From Nematostella vectensis (Eukaryota > Cnidaria > Anthozoa > Actiniaria > Edwardsiidae): a DNA stretch of 64,000 nt. Location of the stretch: the NCBI RefSeq assembly GCF_932526225.1, contig NC_064037.1, forward strand, positions 18,467,471 through 18,531,470. The letters run 5' to 3'. Position 1 is the first letter of the stretch; each line of letters opens with the position of its first letter. Positions 34,501-46,500 of the stretch are shown here, in pieces. The position numbers and the translations under genes are program-made. The notes under the pieces are model-generated. The model did not search any database. It saw only the letters and a list, made by a program, of their open reading frames with translations, and had not been told where the DNA came from.

Positions 34501-37500
34501 GCCCCATCAGCATGTTTTGCCATTCTAATGGCCCCAGAACGCTTCGAGGGGATTATTTTTTTGGTGTGTTTGATTCCCACCTTGTCTAAACCTGATCGTG
34601 TAGGTTCCACTCTACAGCGGATTATGTCAATCGACCAAAACACTGTAAACGACCCTTCAGCTCAGATTTCTATAATTATCCATAATATCTTTAGCTAGAA
34701 TTGATAGTCATGTTAAGGCCCTCTACTAGAGATAACTCATAAAGCTCAATTGAATACGAATTATAAGAACAACAACAGGTAAATGGCTTGAGAACGATGA
34801 CGCGACTCCAACGAGAGCACGTGTAAGCGATCAAAACCGAACAAAACGAGACAAATACCTTGCCATTTTCTCGACGACTTTGCCTTCTTGATAGACTTAT
34901 TTCTCTCTAAAACCCTTTCACAGTTCGAACCCCATATTGCTCTTAGATTCGCTATCGATTTTTCTGTGCCTAGCTACAAGAATGTCAACTTTGCGTAACT
35001 CGTTGGCTCCGACGTAGCAGCTTATTCAAATTGCCTAAGGTTCGAAAGGTGCAAAATTCTGATTCCTAGACGATTTTCACACCAGATAAGTCTATTTGCA
35101 CCGTCTCATTTTAGGGGTGGAAGGAATATTGACAAGTCAATTGTTAGGCCGTAATTTTTGCAGCTTTTGTGGCCTCGGGAATGCGCAAAGTAAACTTCTA
35201 CTGGCTTGTGTTGTGGCCATGACAGTCGCCTTTCCTTTCCTTTCGCGCGCTTTTTCTCTTCCCGCTGAACAAGCAACCGTGTGACGTCACAAGCCCTTCA
35301 AAATGTTGCACTTGATAGGACAAAAACGCCAACTTCACGCAATATTTTTTTCCAATGGGTTTATGTGGATCGAAAAAGCTTTGAAATGTTGTTTCTTTGA
35401 TATTTGAGGTTTAAAAAAATGATACAAAAAGGCTATGTTTCCTTTCGCTTCAGAAACACTTTAAGCCTCGATCAAACGGAGATGAGAGTTCAAGAGATTC
35501 GATGAGAGTCCCTCCGTTTCTAGTTCTCAGAGGGTCGCCATAAAAAGGTCTTTAAAAGTTGGTAATGGTCAAGAATCAGCGTGCACTGCTCGCGTGTCCT
35601 TTCCATGAGGTTGAATTTTTGAATTTGTAATAATTGTTTGACCTACCTATTGACTTCTGGCTATTTTTTAGCTGAATTTACAAAAAACAGACTGAAAACA
35701 GATACCTCCCCCCCTATTCTGAGTTTTATACAGCCCGTCAAAGTCAAACACAGCTGCACCTAGTCAGCGGTATTCTAGCTATCCAACAGTGCTTTGCGGT
35801 CCCCACTCTCTCGTCATTGTGCTGATGCGAGCACAAGTTGATGGTTGCTTGTATCGCTTGCTGTGCTTATGGATATTTGCAATCAAAGGTGGATTCATGG
35901 TGTTTTTTTTCTTGTTTGGCTTTGCCTGGATGAGAAAATAATTTTCTAGAATCACCATGCTGTCTTTTCTGAAACCAAATTCATTCCAAAATTGTTTACA
36001 CTGCTTTTCTGGGTCTGTATGACCTGGAATTGATTTGTTTGGCTTCGGGGTGAAAAGATAAAAAAAAAAACACATCTGACTTTGGGGAGAGGAGTGTTGA
36101 CTGGCCCTTCCTTCGTGAATTTTTCCCTGGATCTCCCAGAATGCTTTGCAATCCGTAATGGCATCCAAGAGGTTTTACAAAAGGAGTGGACATTGTGTTT
36201 TAAGGCCATGGGAATGAACCCGGAGGATCTGAATAAAGGTATCTATTTGTGTCTTGAGCTGTGTTTGCTGATCTCTCTCCCTTCTGTGGTATTTTGAGCG
36301 TTTTGTTAAGAGGGGTGATTTTGGTTTTCTTTCCTTGTTGGATTTGAAATTTGTCAAAGAGCCTCTGCTATTATTTGGCTTAAGAGTAGTTGCCAACACC
36401 TTGGTTGGATGCATATCTTCAAGACCATTTATCCCTTAGACTGATTCCTGGGTATCTTCATCTTGTTTTGTTTATTTTGCATTTATGAATTTTTTGGGTT
36501 GTGGGTACTTCTCAAAGCCGGTACAGGTTGAGGGGTCAAAGTCTTAAAATTTTATCAACGAATCTTGACACATGTTTCACTTTTTTTTTCGCGTTTTTTA
36601 ATTTGACTTGTTGTGATCAAACGGTGATGACTCTCAACTAATAAGGCTTTTGTTATATAGTGTACCCAACCTGTTTGGTGGCTGCGAGGTTCTTTTGCAG
36701 GTTTTCTATCGTCTCCTCGGCCATCTTGAGTCGCCGGATCGCCTCCTCGTCCGCCATGGCTCCTTTGTGCTTCTCTAGTTCCTGCTCCAGGCCTTCAACT
36801 CGAGTCTTAATTGAATCGATCTCTTCTTTGAGAGCCTTCTCAGAAGCCAAGAGCTGCTCAAGGAGCAATAATATTTAGAACAGAGAGTAAGTCAACGCTG
36901 CTCTGTTTTGAAAATTATTGTTTTGAAAATTCTTGTGTCTTGCAGTCTCTGTTAAGCTAGATTACAAACGAAATCTAATAGAAATGTACATAATCATCTT
37001 TGTTTAAATTCCCTTATTTACCAATCGATATGCACTGACCTCGACTTTGTCTCTGAGATCTTTGGCTGCACCTTTGTAGACATCAAGCAGCAGTTTCATT
37101 TCCTTCTGACTCTCTTGTGCCTTCCTGTGGAATACAATTTGAAAAAGGCGCTGTGCTATGGTTATGGTGCATCAAAGCGGATATTACCTTGCAATATCCT
37201 AGCTATGTTGGCTAAGAAGATACAGTATAGCAACACAAAAAAGTACCAACACAATAACGTTAAGAACACAACAAGAGTACCAACACAACAAGAGTACCAA
37301 CACAATAAGGGTACCAATACAATATGAGTACCAACACAACAAGAGTACCAACACAATAAAGCTACCAACACAACAAGACAACCAACACAATAAGGGTACA
37401 ATAAGAGTACCAACACAAAGAGTAAAGTGTGCCAACACAACTGGTAAAGTGTAACTGGTAAAGTGTACCAACACAACTGGTAAAGTGTACTAACACAACT

Positions 37501-40500
37501 GGTAAGATGTACCAACACGAGTGGTAAAGTGTGCCAACACAAGTTGTAAAGTGTACCAACACAAGTGGTAATGTGTGCCAGCACAAGTGGTAAAGTGTGC
37601 CAACACAAGTTGTAAAGTGTACCAACACAAGTGGTAATGTGTGCCAACACTAGTGGTAAAGTGTGCCAACACAAGTGGTAAGATGTACCAACACAAGTGG
37701 TAAAGTGTGCCAACAGAAGTGGTAAAGTGTACCAACACAAGTGGTAAAGTGTACCAACACAATTGGTAAAGTGTACCAACACAAGTGGTAAAGTGTACCA
37801 ATACAAGTGGTAAAGTGTGCCAACACAAGTGGCAAAGTGTACCAACACAAGGGGTAAAGTGTGCCAACACAAGTGGTAAAGTGTGCCAGCACAAGTGGTA
37901 AAGTGTGCCAACACAAGTGGTAAAGTGTACCAACACAACTGGTAATGTGTGCCAGCACAAGTGGTAAAGTGTCCCAACACAAGTGGTAAAGTGTACCAAC
38001 ACAAGGGGTAAAGTGTGCCAACACAAGTGGTAAAGTGTACCAACACAAGTGGTAAGATGACCAACACAAGTGGTAAAGTGTACCAACACAAGGGGTAAAG
38101 TGTGCCAACACAAGTGGTAAGATGACCAACACAAGTGGTAAAGTGTACCAACACAAGCGGTAAGATGTACCAACACAAGTGGTAAAGTGTGCCAGCACAA
38201 GTGGTAAAGTGTACCAACCCAAGTGGTAAGGTGTGCCACACAAGTGGTAAAGTGTGCCAGGACAAGTGGTAAAGTGTGCCAGCACAAGTGGTAAAGTGTG
38301 CCAACACAAGTGGTAAAGTGTGCCAACACAAGTGGTAAAGTGCACCAACACAAGTGGTAAAGTGCACCAACACAAGTGGTAAAGTGTACCAACACAAGTG
38401 GTAAAGTGTGCCAACACAAGTTGTAAAGTGTACCAACACAAGTGGTAATGTGTGCCAGCACAAGTGGTAAAGTGTACCAACACAAGTGGTAAAGTGTACC
38501 AACACAAGTGGTAAAGTGTGCCAACACAAGTAGTAAAGTGTACCAACACAAGTTGTAAAGTGTACCAACATAACTGGTAATGTGTGCCAGCACAAGTGGT
38601 AAAGTGTACCAACACAAGTGGTAAAGTGTACCAACACAAGGGGTAAAGTGTGCCAACACAAGTGGTAAAGTGTACCAACAAAAGTGGTAAGATGACCAAC
38701 ACAAGTGGTAAAGTGTACCAACCCAAGTGGTAAAGTGTACCAACCCAAGTGGTAAAGTGTGCCACACAAGTGGTAAAGTGTGCCAACACAAGTGGTAAAG
38801 TGTGCCAACACAAGTGGTAAAGTGTACCAACACAAGTGGTAAGATGTACCAACACACATGGTAAAGTGTGCCAACACAAGTTGTAAAGTGTACCAACCCA
38901 AGTGGTAAAGTGTACCAACCCAAGTGGTAAAGTGTGCCACACAAGTGGTAATGTGTGCCAACACAAGTTGTAAAGTGTACCAACCCAAGTGGTAAAGTGT
39001 ACCAACCCAAGTGGTAAAGTGCGCCAACACAAGTAGTAAAGTGTACCAACCCAAGTGGTAAAGTGTGCCAACACAAGTGTTAAAGTGTACCAACACAAGT
39101 GGTAAAGTATGCCAACACAAGTGGTAAAGTGTTCCAACCCAAGTGGTTAAGTGTACCAACACAAGTGGTAAAGTGTACTAACCCAAGTGGTAAAGTGTAC
39201 CAACACAAGTGGTAAAGTGCACCAACACAAGTGGTAAAGTGCACCAACACAAGTGGTAAAGTGTACCAACACAAGTGGTAAAGTGTACCAACACAAGTGG
39301 TAAAGTGTACCAACACAAGTGGTAAAGTGTGCCAACACAAGTTGTAAAGTGTACCAACACAAGTGGTAATGTGTGCCAGCACAAGTGGTAAAGTGTGCCA
39401 GCACAAGTGGTAAAGTGTGCCAACACAAGTTGTAAAGTGTACCAACACAAGTGGTAATGTGTGCCAACACAAGTGGTAATGTGTGCCAACACAAGTGGTA
39501 AGATGTACCAACACAAGTGGTAAAGTGTGCCAACAGAAGTGGTAAAGTGTACCAACACAAGTGGTAAAGTGTACCAACACAAGTGGTAAAGTGTACCAAC
39601 ACAAGTGGTAAAGTGTACCAATACAAGTGGTAAGATGTACCAACACACGTGGTAATGTGTGCCAACACAAGTGGTAAAGTGTACCAACACAAGTGGTAAA
39701 GTGTACCAACACAAGTGGTAAAGTGTACCAACACAAGTGGTAAAGTGTGCCAACACAAGTTGTAAAGTGTACCAACACAAGTGGTAATGTGTGCCAACAC
39801 AAGTGGTAAAGTGTACCAATACAAGTGGTAAGATGTACCAACACACGTGGTAATGTGTGCCAACACAAGTGGTAAAGTGTGCCAACACAAGTGGTAAAGT
39901 GTACCAACACAAGTGGTAAAGTGTACCAACACAAGTGGTAAAGTGTGCCAACACAAGTTGTAAAGTGTACCAACACAAGTGGTAATGTGTGCCAACACAA
40001 GTGGTAATGTGTGCCAACACAAGTGGTAAGATCTACCAACACAAGTGGTAAAGTGTACCAACACAAGTGGTAAAGTGTACCAACACAAGTGGTAAAGTGT
40101 GCCAACACACGTGGTAAAGTGTACCAACCCAATGGGTAAAGTGTACCAACACAAGTGGTAAAGTGTACCAACACAAGTGGTAAAGTGTACCAACACAAGT
40201 GGTAAAGTGTACCAACACAAGTGGTAAAGTGTACCAATACAAGTGGTAAGATGTACCAACACAAGTGGTAAAGTGTACCAACACAAGCGGTAAGATGTAC
40301 CAACACAAGTGGTAAAGTGTGCCAGCACAAGTGGTAAAGTGTACCAACCCAAGTGGTAAAGTGTGCCACACAAGTGGTAAAGTGTGCCAGGACAAGTGGT
40401 AAAGTGTGCCAGCACAAGTGGTAAAGTGTGCCAACACAAGTGGTAAAGTGTGCCAACACAAGTGGTAAAGTGCACCAACACAAGTGGTAAAGTGCACCAA

Positions 40501-43500
40501 CACAAGTGGTAAAGTGTACCAACACAAGTGGTAAAGTGTGCCAACACAAGTTGTAAAGTGTACCAACACAAGTGGTAATGTGTGCCAGCACAAGTGGTAA
40601 AGTGTACCAACACAAGTGGTAAAGTGTACCAACACAAGTGGTAAAGTGTGCCAACACAAGTAGTAAAGTGTACCAACACAAGTTGTAAAGTGTACCAACA
40701 TAACTGGTAATGTGTGCCAGCACAAGTGGTAAAGTGTACCAACACAAGTGGTAAAGTGTACCAACACAAGGGGTAAAGTGTGCCAACACAAGTGGTAAAG
40801 TGTACCAACAAAAGTGGTAAGATGACCAACACAAGTGGTAAAGTGTACCAACCCAAGTGGTAAAGTGTACCAACCCAAGTGGTAAAGTGTGCCACACAAG
40901 TGGTAAAGTGTGCCAACACAAGTGGTAAAGTGTGCCAACACAAGTGGTAAAGTGTACCAACACAAGTGGTAAGATGTACCAACACACATGGTAAAGTGTG
41001 CCAACACAAGTTGTAAAGTGTACCAACCCAAGTGGTAAAGTGTACCAACCCAAGTGGTAAAGTGTGCCACACAAGTGGTAATGTGTGCCAACACAAGTTG
41101 TAAAGTGTACCAACCCAAGTGGTAAAGTGTACCAACCCAAGTGGTAAAGTGCGCCAACACAAGTAGTAAAGTGTACCAACCCAAGTGGTAAAGTGTGCCA
41201 ACACAAGTGTTAAAGTGTACCAACACAAGTGGTAAAGTATGCCAACACAAGTGGTAAAGTGTTCCAACCCAAGTGGTTAAGTGTACCAACACAAGTGGTA
41301 AAGTGTACTAACCCAAGTGGTAAAGTGTACCAACACAAGTGGTAAAGTGCACCAACACAAGTGGTAAAGTGCACCAACACAAGTGGTAAAGTGTACCAAC
41401 ACAAGTGGTAAAGTGTACCAACACAAGTGGTAAAGTGTACCAACACAACTGGTAAAGTGTGCCAACACAAGTTGTAAAGTGTACCAACACAAGTGGTAAT
41501 GTGTGCCAGCACAAGTGGTAAAGTGTGCCAGCACAAGTGGTAAAGTGTGCCAACACAAGTTGTAAAGTGTACCAACACAAGTGGTAATGTGTGCCAACAC
41601 AAGTGGTAATGTGTGCCAACACAAGTGGTAAGATGTACCAACACAAGTGGTAAAGTGTGCCAACAGAAGTGGTAAAGTGTACCAACACAAGTGGTAAAGT
41701 GTACCAACACAAGTGGTAAAGTGTACCAACACAAGTGGTAAAGTGTACCAATACAAGTGGTAAGATGTACCAACACACGTGGTAATGTGTGCCAACACAA
41801 GTGGTAAAGTGTACCAACACAAGTGGTAAAGTGTACCAACACAAGTGGTAAAGTGTACCAACACAAGTGGTAAAGTGTGCCAACACAAGTTGTAAAGTGT
41901 ACCAACACAAGTGGTAATGTGTGCCAACACAAGTGGTAAAGTGTACCAATACAAGTGGTAAGATGTACCAACACACGTGGTAATGTGTGCCAACACAAGT
42001 GGTAAAGTGTGCCAACACAAGTGGTAAAGTGTACCAACACAAGTGGTAAAGTGTACCAACACAAGTGGTAAAGTGTGCCAACACAAGTTGTAAAGTGTAC
42101 CAACACAAGTGGTAATGTGTGCCAACACAAGTGGTAATGTGTGCCAACACAAGTGGTAAGATCTACCAACACAAGTGGTGAAGTGTACCAACACAAGTGG
42201 TAAAGTGTACCAACACAAGTGGTAATGTGTGCCAACACAAGTGGTAATGTGTGCCAACACAAGTGGTAAGATCTACCAACACAAGTTGTAAAGTGTACCA
42301 ACACAAGTGGTAAAGTGTGCCAAGACAAGTGGTAAAGTGTACCAACACAAGTGGTAAAGTGTGCAAAGACAAGTGGTAAAGTGTACCAACCCAAGTGGTA
42401 AAGTGTGCCACACAAGTGGTAAAGTGTACCAACCCAAGTGGTAAAGTGTACCAACCCAAGTGGTAAAGTGTGCCACACAAGTGGTAAAGTGTACCAACCC
42501 AAGTGGTAAAGTGTACCAACCCAAGTGGTAAAGTGTACCAACACAAGTGGTAAAGTGTACCAACACAAGTGGTAAAAAGTGCCAACACTAGTGGTAAAGT
42601 GTAACAACACAAGTGGTAAAGTGTGCCAACACAAGTGGTAAAGTGTACCCACACAAGTGGTAAAGTGTACCAACCCAAGTGGTAAAGTGTGCCAACACAA
42701 GTGGTAAAGTGTACCAACACAAGTGGTAAAGTGTACCAACACAAGTGTTAAGATGTACCAACACAAGTGGTAAAGTGTACCAACACAAGTGGTAAAGTGT
42801 ACCACACAAGTGGTAATGTGTATCACACAAGTGGTAAAGTGTACCACACAAGTAGTAATGTGTACCACACAAGTGGTAATGTGTATCACACAAGTGGTAA
42901 TGTGTGCATACTTGAGGTTGGCCTGTAGCTCCTTGATCTTGTCAGCATCACCAGATGGCGCACTTGATGCTGGCTGCTCCTCCCCTTCCTCTAGTTCTCC
43001 CTCTTCCCCATCCTCGGTCTTCTCCTTAGGTGTGGCACTACCCTCTACACCTCCCTCTTCATTCATATCCATGTCTTGTTTCTTTTTGGTGGTCTCAGTG
43101 TCTTGAGGATTGTAGGGCTCTTCTATAGCGCTTATTTTGCTCTTTTCCTTTTCTTTCAGGGATGATAACTCTTCTTGAATCTTTTGGAAGAAATACATTA
43201 GCAATGTTATAGCGCTGTTTTGCATGGTATGATAAGATGCTATGGTATTTATAAAATGGTATTGTATGGAACATGGTGTGGTATGAAATGGTATTGAACA
43301 TGGTATGGTACTGTACATGGTATGGTACTGTACATGGTATGGTACTGTACATGGTATGGTACTGTTCATGGTATGGTAGTGTACATGGTATGGTAGTGTA
43401 CATGGTATGGTATTGAACATGGTATGGTACTGTACATGGTATGGTACTGTACATGGTATGGTATGGTACTGTTCATGGTATGGTACTGTACATGGTATGG

Positions 43501-46500
43501 TACTGTACATGGTATGGTACTGTACATGGTATGGTAGTGTACATGGTATGGTAGTGTACATGGTATGGTACTGTACATGGTATGGTACTGTACATGGTAT
43601 GGTACTGTTCATGGTATGGTAGTGTACATGGTATGGTACTGTACATGGTATGGTAGTGTACAAGGTATGGTACTGTACATGGTATGGTACTGTACAAGGT
43701 ATGGTATTGTGTCATATGGTATGCATGGCATGTTTGTCTGGTACATGGTACTGTATATATGGTATGGAATGTTGCATAGCATGGCATGGCATGGTATGGT
43801 ACAAAGCATGGTATGGTATTTATGGTATGGCATGGTATGGTACATAGCATGGTATTGTATGGTATGGTATTCAGGGTTGGTAATCTACCTTTTGAATGTG
43901 GTTTTGTGCTTCACCAAGCTTGCGCTTGTACCTATTTACTTCACCCTTCAGTTGCTTGTTATAGCTCTGCAGACTGTTGTTCATATACGTCATTTCCTTG
44001 ATCATTGGCCCTGTCAAACAGATAAGAAATTGTAAATATACTTTTATAATAAAAATGTCAGTAAATTGTAAATTCTCATTGGTCTGTTTGTATCACACAT
44101 GTCTGCTCAATGGTCTGTTTGTATCACACATGTCTGCTCATTGGTCTATTTGTATCATACCCGTCTGCTCATTGGTCTATTTGTATCACACCTGTCCGCT
44201 CATTGGTCTATTTTTATCTTACCTGTCTGCTCATTGGTTTTTGCACTCTGTTCATATTCAATCCTCATCAGGTCATACTCTCGCTTGCCTAACAGCAAAG
44301 CATCATGGAGTTCGTTCACTTCACTTTTGTACTTCTTATGGGTTGCCATGATATCAGACTGAGAAACAAGAATTTTAGGAACATAAGAGGGTATTTTTGT
44401 GGTCTGTCATACGTGGGAAATGTATTAAGAAAGGGAGAGTTTAATGGTGCATGTCTCATGTGGTTCAATACATTCAATCTGTCCCTACAATAATCATTTC
44501 CCTCAAAAGAATGGCTATATTGATCCCATGGACCAACCCTGGATCCGCCACTGGAAAACAGAGTTTAGCCATTTAAGCATTAGCCCTTTGTCAGAGCAAG
44601 CTTTTTATTAAAAAACTGAATGGTTCTGAAGGTTTGTTATCACAAGGGTGGTTGCCTGGGCTCTATTCCAGCTGCCTACAAAATGCCCCAATGGCTCAGC
44701 GCAATAAGTAGCCTCTGCCGACCAAGTCCAACTCCTGTCCTACACGTGGCAGAACTGTTTCAATCAATGGGAAAAGAGACGTAAGCAGGCCAGTGGCGCC
44801 TCAAAACCCGTTTTTGTGACCTTAACATCTTCTGTATGCTATAGCAACTGAAACCCAGTTGTCCTAGACTCTGTAAGTCTAGGTTGATGTTAGGAAGGGC
44901 ATCCAATAGTAAAAACGTTGTCTCATTTGTTAAACATGGTAATTACATATCATATAAGTGAGTATGGGACTCCTAGGGTCGTCGATGGTAGGGCTGGTTT
45001 TAGGCGTTGGTACAACCAGATCAATATCCCTATGTTAAGATTTTCGCATAGCAACTTTGGATGTTGGAACCATGAAAGGAAGAAGTGAGGTAGTAGAGAC
45101 AGATATTAGATCTCCAGGAGAATGATTGATATCTGTTGTTTTCAAGAGACAAGGTGGAGGGGTCGCTCTGCTCGGATGATTGCTGGTAAGAACACTAGAA
45201 ATAAGATATTGTGTTATTGTATTGTAAGGTCTCCTGGTCAGGAAACGATAACGGTAGTGGTGGTGTAGGTATCTTGCTTGCTGAGAATTGGGTTGAACAT
45301 GTTCTGGAGGTCAAACACATCTCCAACTATAGATCAACACAAGGTTGAAAAAAGTATGTTAAACGCTCGAAACGTCAGCGCAACTGCTCTGTTTTACAGA
45401 GGCGTTTAACATTGATTCATACCTTGTCTACACCACACCTATGCAAACCATCTAGATTTTCTACAGCTTGCCTGTAGTCTTTCTAGTTATACCACATCTC
45501 CGACTGAACCTGTGCCATTAAGATCAATGTTGGTTTTGACATTCTGATCATTGTGCCCTCAATTAGGGCCGGGTGACGAATCTCAGGACTCCATTTATGA
45601 GGAGCTGTGTGGTCTCAAAGACTCCTGAGATTGAGTCCTTGTTTCAATGTGGGGATGTTCAACGGGCATGTTGGGGGCATGTCTGTTGGGTGTTCATGGT
45701 GGATACGGTTATGATGAGCGCAGTTCAGAGGGGGAGAGACTGTTTGACTTCGCAGTGGCTAATGATCTTGTCATCACCAATTTTTCGTAAAGGACAAGCC
45801 ATCTTGTTACATATCAATTCGAAGGTGCGTCTACACAAGATGATTACATGATTACTAACCAGAAGATACAACTTTCGACATATCACCAATATTTGTCCCA
45901 AATGAAAAATGTGCCCTGAAACACAGACTCCGGTAATGCGACACTTTCCTGAAATTCAGTAAGGAACGCAAGCAAGTCTTTACTTCTACAGTGTTGGAAA
46001 TTGAGAGATCCCAGGAAGAAGGCCAAGTTCCTCAATGAAGTAAAATCTAGGGTTAGAGTCAGTTGGGGCACGCATGGCTTCAGTAGGAAACAGCTTGCAG
46101 TCCTTAAAAGGATCCACAGTGAGTAAGTGCAAGTTAAATGATATGTGGATACACAAATAAAGCTAACTGGAGAAACCAGAGTTGGTGGTGGGATGACTCC
46201 GTTAGCTCGGCCATTGATGGGAAAAGACGTCTTTGGAAAGCTCGGAAGAAGGGCAGTAGCAAGCAAGACTATTTGGCCGTTAAACGCACTTCGAATAGCA
46301 CAGTTCATGCGAGTTCAAGAGTAGAGCAGAGGCCAGTTAATTTTCAAGCGTTTAGGAGGATGACAAGGCCATTTACCGCATTGCTAAACAAATAAAGGAG
46401 GAGTGCCAGGACGTTTTGGGTGCCGCTTGCATAAGAGACGACCAGGGGTGCATCTCACTAACTGATAATGCTAAGAAGAACGTGTGGAAAGAGTACTACA

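Noticed and set aside
34292-34513. 73-codon frame inside the TTAA element as a transposase remnant
   Set aside because: No DDE motif or similarity to a known transposase could be recognised.
35779-36414. Overlapping frames of 70-130 codons on both strands
   Set aside because: No recognisable domain, no consistent frame, and not needed for RNF20 splicing. Probably chance or relic sequence.
37162-43663. Long Leu/Cys/His-rich - strand frames
   Set aside because: 22-bp minisatellite in an RNF20 intron. The frame at 41210-43663 runs over the genuine exon 42912-43180 only because the repeat is open next to it.
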